Shown here piece after piece: positions 1 to 7,934 of a DNA stretch of 64,000 nucleotides; within the stretch, counting starts at the first letter, position 1; each line of letters opens with the position of its first letter. The DNA is from Candidatus Fusicatenibacter intestinigallinarum. Lineage in GTDB: Bacteria > Bacillota > Clostridia > Lachnospirales > Lachnospiraceae. The notes beneath the pieces are model-generated. The model did not search any database. It saw nothing but the letters and a program-made list of their open reading frames with translations, and was not told the origin of the DNA. The stretch is taken from NCBI GenBank assembly GCA_019119555.1, contig DWWU01000006.1, forward strand, positions 1-64,000. The letters run 5' to 3'. The position numbers and the translations under genes were made by a program.

Positions 1-37
1 ATTTATAGGGAATATAAATAAGAAAGGGGGCATCATT

Positions 38-415
38 ATGTTGAAGTTTCAAAATAATAATACCATCACTATTGCAACTTTTGAAGACTTTATTTTAACT
101 GCATTTGTTATTATTGATGAATTATATTTTCGGTATGTTCCTGATGCTGTTTCCAAAAGAAGGAATGTTTTGAATGCAAAGCTTTCCGACTCAGAGATTA
201 TTACTATCAGCATCTGCGGGGAACTGATCGGCGTTGATTCGGAAAATGCATGGTTCTCGTTTGTGAAAAAGAATTACCATCATCTATTTCCCGGAATTGG
301 CAGCCGAAGTCGTTTTAACAGAACCCGGAGAGCTCTTCTTCAAACAACAGAATTGATACGTCAAAAAATGTTTTCTGCTTTTGCAATGCCAGGGTTGCCT
401 ATGAGCCGGAGGTAA
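38..415 (+). pseudogene. Transposase N-terminal fragment (IS982-like)
   Basis: This AT-rich open frame of 125 codons follows a good ribosome site (AAGGGGG). Its first ~110 residues, including LSDSEIITISICGELIG and a later FNRTRRALL stretch, resemble the N-terminal part of IS982-family transposases, which are normally about 290 residues. No DDE catalytic region is present: the last ~14 codons run into foreign DNA belonging to a surface-protein gene in another frame. The element is therefore truncated and cannot be active. Base composition is clearly more AT-rich than the following genes. The family name is from memory of the motif; another DDE transposase family is possible. Confidence 0.6.
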
Positions 416-600
416 TCGGGGAAGAGAGCCAGACGCCCCTTGCAGGCGTCAGCCTCCATACGAATTATCTTCTCTGGGTGCTTGTGGGACTGGCAGTTAC
501 CGCAGGATTTGTGGTTCTCCTGTATGTGATGGACAGAAAACGGCACAGGGTTTCCCAGACACAGGAGCAGGAATCCCAGGGCCATGACATGGAAACCTGA
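376..600 (+). pseudogene. 3' remnant of a membrane-anchored surface protein
   Basis: In the frame ending with TGA at 598-600, a coding stretch can be followed back to about position 376, where it meets the transposase fragment. It encodes an acidic segment with GEESQTPLAG, one membrane helix (roughly LLWVLVGLAVTAGFVVLLYV) and a basic tail. This is the typical C-terminal end of a wall-associated fimbrial or adhesin protein. The rest of the gene is missing. It lies 20 bp before the sortase gene, so it was probably the first gene or main pilin of the surface locus, broken by the insertion and a deletion. Confidence 0.6.
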
Positions 601-620
601 CGGGACAGGAAGGAGCAGAC

Positions 621-1487
621 ATGAAGCGGAAACTTTCAGGCATCCTGTTCGGCCTCTTATTCCTGATCGGGTTCGGCATCCTTGCCTACCCGACCATCTC
701 CGACCAGTGGAATACCTACCGCCAGAGCCGGCTCATCAGCAATTATGAGTCGGCGGTGCAGGAACTGACGCCGGAGGATTTCACAAGGGAATGGGAAGCC
801 GCACGGCAGTTTAATAGTACATTGACACAGAACAACATCTATGGGGACGTATTCTCCACGGATGAGGAAGACCTGGAACAGACGGAATACTGGAAGGTTC
901 TGAACATCAGCGGCGACGGAGTGATGGGCTATCTGTCGATCCCGAAGATCAACGTGCGGATTTCCATCTACCACGGGACCTCGGATGAGGTGCTCCAGAC
1001 CGGCGCCGGCCATATGGACGGGACCGGCCTTCCTATCGGCGGGGAGAATACCCACAGCGTCCTTGCGGCGCACCGGGGGCTACCGAGCGCCAGGCTCTTT
1101 ACCGATATCGACCAGTTGAACAAAGGCGACATGTTTTACATCCATGTCCTGGATGAGACCCTTGCCTACCAGGTCGACCAGATCATGGACATGGTGGACC
1201 GGAATGACACGGAGACCCTGGAGGAAGCCCTGCAGGTAGTCCCGGGGGAAGACCATGTGACGCTGTTTACCTGCACTCCGTACGGAGTGAATTCCCACCG
1301 CCTTCTGATCCGCGGGACCCGCGTTCCCTATGAGGGCGAGGAAGAAATAGAAAGCAGCCCGGCAGAGACCATGCTGCGGGCGGTACAGAATTATTACATG
1401 CTGTATTTGATTCTTGGATTGTCAGTTACGCTGCTTATCATACTGATCATGAAATTCCTGTTCGGAAGGAGACAGAAAAAGCAGTGA
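621..1487 (+). CDS. Class C sortase
   Basis: This membrane transpeptidase of 288 residues probably polymerises or anchors surface proteins. An N-terminal helix (residues ~5-23) is followed by the sortase barrel and a second C-terminal helix (~258-278) with a basic tail, the two-helix layout of class C pilin sortases. The catalytic residues are visible: His151 in LAAHRG, Cys218 in TLFTCTPYG and Arg227 in NSHRLLIRG. The start follows GGAAGGAG with normal spacing. It is the first intact gene of the surface-fibre locus, so its substrates are likely the proteins encoded downstream and perhaps the broken gene upstream. Confidence 0.93.
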   Translation: MKRKLSGILFGLLFLIGFGILAYPTISDQWNTYRQSRLISNYESAVQELTPEDFTREWEAARQFNSTLTQNNIYGDVFSTDEEDLEQTEYWKVLNISGDGVMGYLSIPKINVRISIYHGTSDEVLQTGAGHMDGTGLPIGGENTHSVLAAHRGLPSARLFTDIDQLNKGDMFYIHVLDETLAYQVDQIMDMVDRNDTETLEEALQVVPGEDHVTLFTCTPYGVNSHRLLIRGTRVPYEGEEEIESSPAETMLRAVQNYYMLYLILGLSVTLLIILIMKFLFGRRQKKQ

Positions 1488-1511
1488 ACAGAGTTCAAAG
1501 GAGGGTAAGAA

Positions 1512-2576
1512 GTGAAGATGACAGGAAACATAAAAAAGAAAGGTGCGGCGGCGCTGGCCTTCGTGCTGGTACTCTCAGCAGGGCTCTCCAGTGTCTACGG
1601 AGCGCCGGGCATTGAGACGGGAAGAAGCTGCTCCCTGTCCTTTGAACTGGACGGGCAGTATGAGGAGCTGAACCAGGCGCCGGTTCCGGTTCATCTGTAC
1701 CGGGTTGCGGAGGTGGAAGAAACCGGGGAGTACGCGCCACTGGCCGGATATGAATCCCTGGAGCTTGGAACCGTAAGCGACAGCACAACGGCAGAGCAGT
1801 GGGAGGCCCTTGCACAGGAAGCGGTTTCCCTGACGGATACGCTTGGGGCGGAGCCTGAAGCATCCCTTACCATCCGCCCGGATACGGAAGGAACGCCGTC
1901 CGGCCTGGCGGAGGATCTTCCCACAGGCATGTATCTGATCGAGGCGGAGACGGTACGGACGGCGGAGTATTCCTATGAATTCGCCCCGTATCTGGTTTCT
2001 CTTCCCAACAACTATTATTACACCACAGGGGATGACGCCTGGGTCTACGATGTGACCACCGGCCTGAAACCGGAACAGACGCCCCGGTACGGTTCCCTGG
2101 TGATCGAGAAGACGCTGACATCCTACAATGCAACGCTCGGGGATGCGGTCTTCGTGTTCCGAGTAGAGGGAACACGGGATCATACGCAGGTGATCAGCGA
2201 TGTGGTATCCCTGAACTTTGACGGCACAGGAACAAAACGTGTGGAGATTGCCGGGATTCCGGCGGGAACCGCAGTGACGGTGACGGAGATCTACGGGGGA
2301 TCCAATTATGATGTAACTTCCAGCGGAACACAGACGGCAGTGATCGTTGCAGACGGAGAGGAAGGAGCTCCGGCGACCGTATCTTTTACCAACGAGTATA
2401 ACGGAGGAAGGAATCCGGGCAGCGGAATCGTAAACCACTTTGAGTATACGGACGGCGTCTGGGACTGGGAACAGCAGACGGACAGCTCGCAGGGGCTGAA
2501 CCTGCAGCCGCAGACAGACGACGCTTCCGGAGAGCAGGAAGCAGCGGAGCCGGACGGTCAGGAAGCACAGCAGTGA
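1512..2576 (+). CDS. Secreted pilin-like protein with DUF5979/Spa-type domain
   Basis: This 354-residue protein has a signal peptide ending near VYGA and then two beta-rich regions. The second (about 190-295) begins YGSLVIEKTL and ends VSFTNEYNGG, the pattern of DUF5979/SpaA-like repeat domains of Gram-positive pilins and adhesins. The tail is acidic and glutamine-rich. No LPXTG-like motif or C-terminal membrane helix is visible, so it is either released, assembled by another route, or held by partners. The start is GTG at 1512, six bases after AGGAGGG; ATG at 1518 is an alternative. It is co-directional with the sortase 24 bp upstream. Exact function is not known. Confidence 0.7.
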   Translation: MKMTGNIKKKGAAALAFVLVLSAGLSSVYGAPGIETGRSCSLSFELDGQYEELNQAPVPVHLYRVAEVEETGEYAPLAGYESLELGTVSDSTTAEQWEALAQEAVSLTDTLGAEPEASLTIRPDTEGTPSGLAEDLPTGMYLIEAETVRTAEYSYEFAPYLVSLPNNYYYTTGDDAWVYDVTTGLKPEQTPRYGSLVIEKTLTSYNATLGDAVFVFRVEGTRDHTQVISDVVSLNFDGTGTKRVEIAGIPAGTAVTVTEIYGGSNYDVTSSGTQTAVIVADGEEGAPATVSFTNEYNGGRNPGSGIVNHFEYTDGVWDWEQQTDSSQGLNLQPQTDDASGEQEAAEPDGQEAQQ

Positions 2577-2597
2577 GAGTAAGGGAGGAGGAAAGGA

Positions 2598-3125
2598 ATG
2601 ATCAGGAGAAAAACGAAACATCTCTGCCTGGCAGCGGCTGCCCTTACGCTTACGATGGGAGTGAGCGTGGGGAGCGCGATGGCGTATTTTACCACTTACG
2701 CGTCCGCTTCCGGCGGGGCATCCTTAAGCCTGAGCAATACGGTTACGATACCGGAGGAGCAGGTGATCGACTGGACCAAGCATGTGACGATCCGGAATAC
2801 TGGCGATGTGGACTGCTTTGTCCGTGTCCGGGCATTCGCGGGAGAAACCTATCAGGACGGACTGACCTATGCAGACGATGAGGGAAAATGGACGCCCGGG
2901 GAGGACGGCTGTTACTATTACAGCGATGTGGTTCCGGCCGGCGGGGAAACCCAGGAGCTGAGGATCGGCATTGACCATATGGACCGTGAGGAAAGCTTCA
3001 ACGTCATCGTCGTCCAGGAGAGCACGCCGGTGCTTTACGATGAACAGGGCAATCCGTACGCGGACTGGAACCGTGTGATGGATTCCGGCGGGACAGTCTA
3101 CACAGAGGAGGGTGAGAGAGAATGA
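2598..3125 (+). CDS. SipW-dependent (TasA/CalY-like) secreted protein 1
   Basis: This 175-residue protein has a basic N terminus, a hydrophobic stretch and the junction GSAMAYFTTYASASGG. This is the hallmark of SipW-type signal peptides found on TasA/CalY biofilm-fibre proteins (compare AYFTD). The mature part contains the pattern WTKHVTIRNTGDVDCFVRVR and VVPAGGETQELRIGI, the beta-sandwich signature of this family, in which a strand is followed by an 'NTG..D.FVR' motif. It overlaps the next gene by 4 bp (ATGA), so the two are translationally coupled. A matching SipW-like peptidase is encoded at 5904. A role as subunit of a surface fibre is inferred. Confidence 0.8.
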   Translation: MIRRKTKHLCLAAAALTLTMGVSVGSAMAYFTTYASASGGASLSLSNTVTIPEEQVIDWTKHVTIRNTGDVDCFVRVRAFAGETYQDGLTYADDEGKWTPGEDGCYYYSDVVPAGGETQELRIGIDHMDREESFNVIVVQESTPVLYDEQGNPYADWNRVMDSGGTVYTEEGERE

Positions 3126-3874
3126 AAAAGAGAAAACTTCCATTCCGGCTGACGACGGCCGCCCTCCTGTCGGCATCCGCAGTGCTCCTGATCGGGAGCA
3201 CCGTGGGAAGCGCACGGGCGGCGCTGACCTATTACAGTGAAACCTACGGCGCACAGGTGTCCGTCTCCAGGATCGGCGTAAGCCTCCTGGAAAACGGAGA
3301 GGCTGTCAGCTACCGGGATTATGAGGAGAATGGCCAGTGGAGAGAGGCCAGCGGCGAGCTGCTGGGGCACCTCCGGGAGGAGGAGATCGTCCCCGGAAAG
3401 AGTTATGATGAGGCGATCAGCGTTTCCAACAGCGGATCCATCGACAGTTACGTGCGGGTGATCCTGAAGAAAAGCTGGACCGACAGCGAGGGGAACACGG
3501 ATACGAACCTTTCCCCGGACCTGATCGGACTGAACTTTACGGAGGGAAACGGCTGGATCATCGATGAGGACGCCTCCACCGCGGAGCGTACGGTTCTGTA
3601 TTACACGGGAATCCTCCCGGCCGGGGAGACGACGCCGGCACTGTCGGACACGATCCGTATCGACCCGGCGGTGGCGGACAAGGTGGAAGAAACCACATCC
3701 ACCGATGAGAACGGCTATCAGACGATTACATTTACGTATGCATACGATGGCTATACGTTTGAACTGGAAGCGGAAGTACAGGCAGTACAGACCCACAACG
3801 CGCAGGATGCAGTGAAGAGCGCCTGGGGCGTGGATGTGGATGTAGCCGCAGACGGAACCATAAGCTTACGATAG
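3122..3874 (+). CDS. SipW-dependent (TasA/CalY-like) secreted protein 2
   Basis: This 250-residue paralogue of the preceding gene product has the signal junction GSTVGSARAALTYYSETYGA and a mature domain containing AISVSNSGSIDSYVRVIL and GILPAGETTPALSDTIRID. The same 'NSG..D.YVR' and 'LPAGET' motifs occur in protein 1, so the two arose by duplication and may form a heteropolymer or a major/minor subunit pair. There is no membrane anchor or sortase motif. The stop is followed immediately by the ribosome site of the next gene, showing tight operon structure. Confidence 0.8.
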   Translation: MKKRKLPFRLTTAALLSASAVLLIGSTVGSARAALTYYSETYGAQVSVSRIGVSLLENGEAVSYRDYEENGQWREASGELLGHLREEEIVPGKSYDEAISVSNSGSIDSYVRVILKKSWTDSEGNTDTNLSPDLIGLNFTEGNGWIIDEDASTAERTVLYYTGILPAGETTPALSDTIRIDPAVADKVEETTSTDENGYQTITFTYAYDGYTFELEAEVQAVQTHNAQDAVKSAWGVDVDVAADGTISLR

Positions 3875-3887
3875 GAGGGTGCGGAGA

Positions 3888-4667
3888 ATGAAAAGGAAAA
3901 TGATGTGCCTTGTCATGGCCGCAGTGATGACCGTGGGCATGGGAACGACAGTATCTGCGGAAGACTTCCAGGGAGAGAGAAGCTGGAGGGTGGAATTCAA
4001 CGGGGACGGCGTGGAAAGCAACTTCCGGTCGTCCGAGCTGGCGGAGGAGATTTACCGGATCCAGCCGGGGGATACCATCCAGCTCCAGGTAGGCATCGGG
4101 AATACCGGAAGCGGTGAGACGGACTGGTATATGACCAATGAGGTACTCCAGTCTCTGGAGGATACCCAGAGCGTGGCGGAGGGCGGCGCTTACGGCTATG
4201 AGCTGGTCTATGCGGCCCCGGACGGGGAAGAGACCGTGCTGTACAGCAGTGAAACGGTGGGCGGCGAGGATACCGCAGGCGGCGAGGGCCTCCACCAGGC
4301 GACCGGGGCGCTGGAGGATTCTTTCTATCTGGGACGCCTGGGGAGCGGCGAGGAGGGCCGCGTGCTCCTGACGGTGGAACTGGAAGGAGAGACCCAGGGA
4401 AATGATTACCAGGATACGCTGGCAAGGCTGCAGATGAATTTCGCCGTGGAGGAAGTGGAGCCGAACACGGTTGTGGAACAGGGGGAGGACAACGTGATCC
4501 ACCGCGTCGTGAAAAAGGTGGTGACGACAGCCCCCAGGACCGGAGACCCGACGCAGATGCTGGGATTGTGCGCGGCGGCGCTCGCGAGCGGTATCGTGCT
4601 GCTGATTCTGGCGGTGGTATCGATGAAGAGACGCCGTGATGACCGGAAAGGAGACCTGAGATCATGA
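3888..4667 (+). CDS. Surface protein with APRTGD-type sorting signal
   Basis: This 259-residue protein has a signal peptide ending near VSAEDF, a single extracellular domain with the pattern VGIGNTGSGETDWYMTNEVL, and a C-terminal APRTGD motif, hydrophobic helix and basic tail (KRRRDDRKG). That is a cell-wall sorting signal with a non-standard first residue (xPxTG rather than LPXTG), so it is a likely sortase substrate and wall anchor for the fibre. An in-frame GTG lies at 3879 inside the ribosome site. ATG 3888, nine bases after AGGAGG, is chosen instead. It overlaps the next gene by 4 bp. Confidence 0.7.
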   Translation: MKRKMMCLVMAAVMTVGMGTTVSAEDFQGERSWRVEFNGDGVESNFRSSELAEEIYRIQPGDTIQLQVGIGNTGSGETDWYMTNEVLQSLEDTQSVAEGGAYGYELVYAAPDGEETVLYSSETVGGEDTAGGEGLHQATGALEDSFYLGRLGSGEEGRVLLTVELEGETQGNDYQDTLARLQMNFAVEEVEPNTVVEQGEDNVIHRVVKKVVTTAPRTGDPTQMLGLCAAALASGIVLLILAVVSMKRRRDDRKGDLRS

Positions 4668-5800
4668 GGAAGAGCAAGAGAAGGAATGGGAAAGGGCCGG
4701 GAAGGTTCCCCGCCTTTGCGCTGGCCCTCTGCCTGGCCCTCGGAGGTTCTCTGGGCGCTCCGGTGAAGGTATCCGCGGAGGAATATACGTACCAGGTAAC
4801 GTTTTACAGCGGGAACCAGGGAAGCTTCCAGGGAACCGAAGGGCTTTCGGTGGACAACCATTCCAGCGGATCCGCCTATACGGTGGAAGAGAGCGGGGAT
4901 GCGGTTACCGTCAGCGGGCTGAAGCGGGGAGACATTGTTTCCTTCGACGTACAGGCAGGGGCGGTGGAGCTGGCCCAGGACAGCAGATATTACCTGCGCG
5001 GCGTGCGTGAGAGCGGCCGTGACAACGATACGGTGGAGACTTCGGCGTTCCGCGTGGACGGGGATGCGGAGTATGTGGTGGCATACGGGATCCGCGGCAG
5101 CCAGATTGGCTATACGGTAAACTACCAGGACGCGGAAGGAAACGAGCTGGCGCCAAGCCGGACCTACTACGGGAACATAGGGGACAAGCCGGTGGCGGCA
5201 TATCTGTATATCGAAAACTATAACCCGCAGACCCTGGCGCTGACAAAGACGCTGTCGGACAATGCGGCGGAAAACGTGTTTACGTTCGTATATACGCCGG
5301 TGCCGACGGAGGTGATCACGGAGCCGGGGCAGACGATTACGAACACAACCACTGTGACCGAGACGGCGCCGGGAACCGCGGCGGAGACGGAGGAAGGGGA
5401 CAATGCAGACACCGCCGATGAAGCGGGAACAGATGAAACCGGAACCGACGGAACAGCGGGAACTGCAGGAACCGGGACAGCGGGAACCGCAGGGACAGGC
5501 GCAGACGGGACCGATACAGCGGGAACGGATGGAACCGCAGGTACCGACGGGACAGGAACGGATGGAACGGACGGAACCACAGCGGATGATGAAACCACTG
5601 AGATCGGAGAGGAAGAAGTCCCCCAGGGAAACCAGGATCTGACGGACCTGGATGAGGAAGAGGTTCCGCAGGGCAGCCTGGAGATTGACGGGGAAGAAGT
5701 GAAGAGAGGGCTGCCGATGGTAGCCGGCGTGGCGATCGGAGTGCTGGCAGTGGCGGCGCTTGGAGTGATCGTGGTCGTAGTGAAAAAGAGGATGAAATAA
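4664..5800 (+). CDS. MucBP-like surface protein with Gly-Thr repeat stalk
   Basis: This 378-residue protein has a signal peptide (cut near KVSAEE), an N-terminal beta domain, a MucBP-like segment (about 155-210, IGYTVNYQDAEGNEL to TFVYTPVP), and a low-complexity stalk (about 240-305) of degenerate GTAGTGTDGT units. It continues with two copies of an EEEVPQG motif (about 315 and 332) and a C-terminal helix with a KKRMK tail. The stalk probably extends the binding domain beyond the wall. No classical LPXTG is present; EEEVPQG or simple membrane insertion may replace it. Start ATG at 4664 overlaps the previous stop. Mucin binding is suggested only by the domain resemblance. Confidence 0.7.
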   Translation: MRKSKRRNGKGPGRFPAFALALCLALGGSLGAPVKVSAEEYTYQVTFYSGNQGSFQGTEGLSVDNHSSGSAYTVEESGDAVTVSGLKRGDIVSFDVQAGAVELAQDSRYYLRGVRESGRDNDTVETSAFRVDGDAEYVVAYGIRGSQIGYTVNYQDAEGNELAPSRTYYGNIGDKPVAAYLYIENYNPQTLALTKTLSDNAAENVFTFVYTPVPTEVITEPGQTITNTTTVTETAPGTAAETEEGDNADTADEAGTDETGTDGTAGTAGTGTAGTAGTGADGTDTAGTDGTAGTDGTGTDGTDGTTADDETTEIGEEEVPQGNQDLTDLDEEEVPQGSLEIDGEEVKRGLPMVAGVAIGVLAVAALGVIVVVVKKRMK

Positions 5801-5830
5801 AAGAACGGGAAAAATGAAAAAGAAAAATGC

Positions 5831-5858
5831 GTAACAGTTCAGCGGGCTGAACTGTTAC
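5831..5858. repeat. Short palindromic MITE copy (28 bp)
   Basis: The site is a perfect 13-bp inverted repeat, GTAACAGTTCAGC and GCTGAACTGTTAC, separated by GG. It is the reduced form of the dispersed element family seen complete at 17168-17300. It lies between the surface operon and the signal peptidase gene and could fold as a hairpin, but no T-run follows it. Confidence 0.9.
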
Positions 5859-5903
5859 GATTTTCTGAACGATGTACCGGCCTTCCGGGAGGAGAAAATA
5901 TTT

Positions 5904-6518
5904 ATGGCAAGTCATGCGGAAAAAAAGACAGATAAAGAAAAGACAGAAGAGATGAGAGAGACCGGGGAGACGAAAAAGACCGAAAATATGAAAAAGACAA
6001 AAAAGAGCGCCGGCGCCGTGTTGTGTCGTTCCCTTGGGACGATTCTTCTGGCGGCGCTGGTTCTTGTGTGTCTGCCGCTGACGGTACCGCGGCTGTTTGG
6101 ATATCATATTTATTCGGTTGTCAGCGGAAGTATGGAGCCTGCGATCCCCACAGGAAGTCTTGTGTATATTCGTGAAACAGCTCCGGAAGATGTGGAAGCG
6201 GACGATGTGATCGCTTTTTACAGTTCTGCGGATTCCGCCAGTATTATCACGCACAGGGTGGTGGAGAACCGTGTCCTAATGGGAGAATTCATCACGAAAG
6301 GAGACGCCAATCAGACGGAGGATATGAACCCGGTTCCCTACAGCAACCTGATCGGAAAGGTTGTCCGGTCATTCCCTGAAATCGGTGCGATGGCACAGAT
6401 TCTGACAGGAAAAGAAGGAAAATTTATTGCGGCCGGCGTAATTGCTGCGGCGCTGTTTCTGCAGGGAATGGCATCCCTGCTGGAAAAGCGTCATTCCGTT
6501 TCATCAGAAAATTCGTAA
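5904..6518 (+). CDS. sipW: SipW-like signal peptidase I
   Basis: This 204-residue membrane protease would cleave SipW-type signal peptides. A long charged cytoplasmic N terminus (~35 residues) precedes helix 1. The catalytic serine sits in VVSGSMEPAIPTGSL, followed by ITHRVV, where histidine replaces the lysine of bacterial-type enzymes, and by FITKGDANQTEDMNPV. This Ser/His architecture is that of ER-type signal peptidases such as SipW. A second helix closes the protein. Its two likely substrates are encoded at 2598 and 3122. It is separated from the operon by 103 bp containing a short MITE, so it may have its own promoter. It faces the next gene with a 4-bp gap. Confidence 0.88.
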   Translation: MASHAEKKTDKEKTEEMRETGETKKTENMKKTKKSAGAVLCRSLGTILLAALVLVCLPLTVPRLFGYHIYSVVSGSMEPAIPTGSLVYIRETAPEDVEADDVIAFYSSADSASIITHRVVENRVLMGEFITKGDANQTEDMNPVPYSNLIGKVVRSFPEIGAMAQILTGKEGKFIAAGVIAAALFLQGMASLLEKRHSVSSENS

Positions 6519-6522
6519 AAAC

Positions 6523-7656
6523 CTATTGCTGCTCTCCTTCGCTGACAGCCGGATTGTCTCTGAAATAAGCTGCGATCAGTTCCACCATACGGTCATAGCT
6601 CAGCACACCGTCGGACTGTCCGTTGATTTTCAGGTATGTGTCGTTGACCTGCGTGGAGACTTCCGACAGAATCCCCTGGTAGCCTGCCCAGAACTCCCGG
6701 TTTGCGGTGAGATCCGGTTCTGCCGTGGGAGAAAGCTGACTTCTGATTGTGCTCCAGGTGTCATGATCGGCGGTATACAGTGCGTTCATGCAGTAGACCC
6801 ACCCGGACAGATAACCGCTGTACTGGAAATCCGGCTGGTCAGACTGTATGCATGCGAGGAATGCGATAAAATTTGCTTCCTCCTCCTGCATAAATCCCCG
6901 GAGATGAGAGAGCTCATGGCAGACGGTGAAGGGGATATTGTAAGGCGTGATGTCTCCGTTATAGTTTGCCTCAATGGTGAACGCGGAGAAGATTCCTGTC
7001 AGGTCAAGGCTGGAGAGAATCTGAGAAAAGAAAACCTTTTTCGGCATGGGATAGCTGCCTGAAAGATCAGGAAACACGGTGCCGAGATTTTCCATTGCCG
7101 CCGCCGCGTCGGGACCTTCCGGGCGGGTAAGCGTCATCACGCCGTTTTCGTCCCTCGTGACCTGGGTGCTGCGGGCGTTGACTTCCCGGGTCAGCCAGGA
7201 ACAGATGCGGGAGAGATCTTCTGCTGTGCAGGGTTCAGCGGCGATGCCCGCCTTTTCCGAGAAGGAGACCCTGTGGTAATTGATTCCGGCGCCCAGCATA
7301 AAGAAAAAGGCCAGAAGGGACGCGGCCAGACAGATTCCCGAAAGCCAGGAGAGCAGCCGGCGTCCGGCAGATCCGTTTCTGATGATCTTCCGGATCGTGT
7401 AAACAACAGAGAACAGAAGGAGAAGAATCAGCAGGTAAAGGCCGAATTCAGCGAGAGAAAACAGAACACGGCCGGTCAGCCCGGAAACTGCGGCGGCGGC
7501 CGGACGGTAGATTCTGTCAGAGTACCATTCGGCGGTTTCGGGAATCAGAGTGGAAACCAGAAGAAGGTTTCCGCTGATCAGAAGAAACACCAGAGCGGCC
7601 AGAAAACGATATTTGCAGGCAGAAGATACTGCCTGTCTTTTTTTGGATTTTTTCAT
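6523..7656 (-). CDS. DUF3810 family membrane protein (putative zinc peptidase)
   Basis: This protein of about 377 residues has three predicted membrane helices in its first ~130 residues, then a soluble domain containing FTVCHELSHLRGF. The HExxH pattern (HELSH) with a downstream QEEEANFIAF glutamate suggests a gluzincin-type zinc site, consistent with the DUF3810 family. The frame stays open 63 codons further upstream, but those codons overlap a MITE. ATG at 7656, placed after GGAGGT, is the likely start. It is convergent with the signal peptidase gene with only 4 bp between stops. Substrate unknown. Confidence 0.8.
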   Translation of the reverse strand: MKKSKKRQAVSSACKYRFLAALVFLLISGNLLLVSTLIPETAEWYSDRIYRPAAAAVSGLTGRVLFSLAEFGLYLLILLLLFSVVYTIRKIIRNGSAGRRLLSWLSGICLAASLLAFFFMLGAGINYHRVSFSEKAGIAAEPCTAEDLSRICSWLTREVNARSTQVTRDENGVMTLTRPEGPDAAAAMENLGTVFPDLSGSYPMPKKVFFSQILSSLDLTGIFSAFTIEANYNGDITPYNIPFTVCHELSHLRGFMQEEEANFIAFLACIQSDQPDFQYSGYLSGWVYCMNALYTADHDTWSTIRSQLSPTAEPDLTANREFWAGYQGILSEVSTQVNDTYLKINGQSDGVLSYDRMVELIAAYFRDNPAVSEGEQQ

Positions 7657-7764
7657 TGGTATGCACCTCCGGATGCGGGTTAGAGTATGTTTCTGCAGCG
7701 GCACAGGAAGCGATGGCGACTGCAGAGGATTTTTGATTATTTTAGCACAGAGAAAGAGGAACCA

Positions 7765-7835
7765 CAACCGTTCAGCAGGCTCTGCGTTTACATACGGCCT
7801 GTGCAGAAAATGCACAGAGCTGGTTGAACGGTAAC
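7765..7835 (-). mobile_element. Deleted MITE copy (71 bp)
   Basis: Read on the minus strand it has the family left end (GTTACCGTTCAACCAG), the CTCTGTGCA/TGCACAG hairpin and the ACGCAGAGCCTG segment, then jumps directly to the right end CTGAACGGTTG. The GCATCCGGCC hairpin is missing. It is an internally deleted derivative of the 133-bp element. Confidence 0.8.
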
Positions 7836-7864
7836 GGGGAATCACAGAAATTGACTTAAATTCA

Positions 7865-7894
7865 TTGACTTATAGTCATTGAACGTGATATAAT
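7865..7894 (+). promoter_or_regulatory. Promoter and likely operator of the TetR gene
   Basis: TTGACT (7865-7870) and TATAAT (7889-7894) are separated by 18 bp. The -35 box is embedded in the perfect palindrome TGACT-TAT-AGTCA (7866-7878), a plausible site for autorepression by the TetR protein encoded just downstream. Confidence 0.6.
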
Positions 7895-7934
7895 AAAACC
7901 GCAGAAAAAAGATACGGAAAAGTGGGGAATGCTT

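Noticed and set aside
5218-5598. Minus-strand frame with Pro-Val-Ser repeats
   Set aside because: It is the complement of the Gly-Thr repeat stalk and has no independent support.
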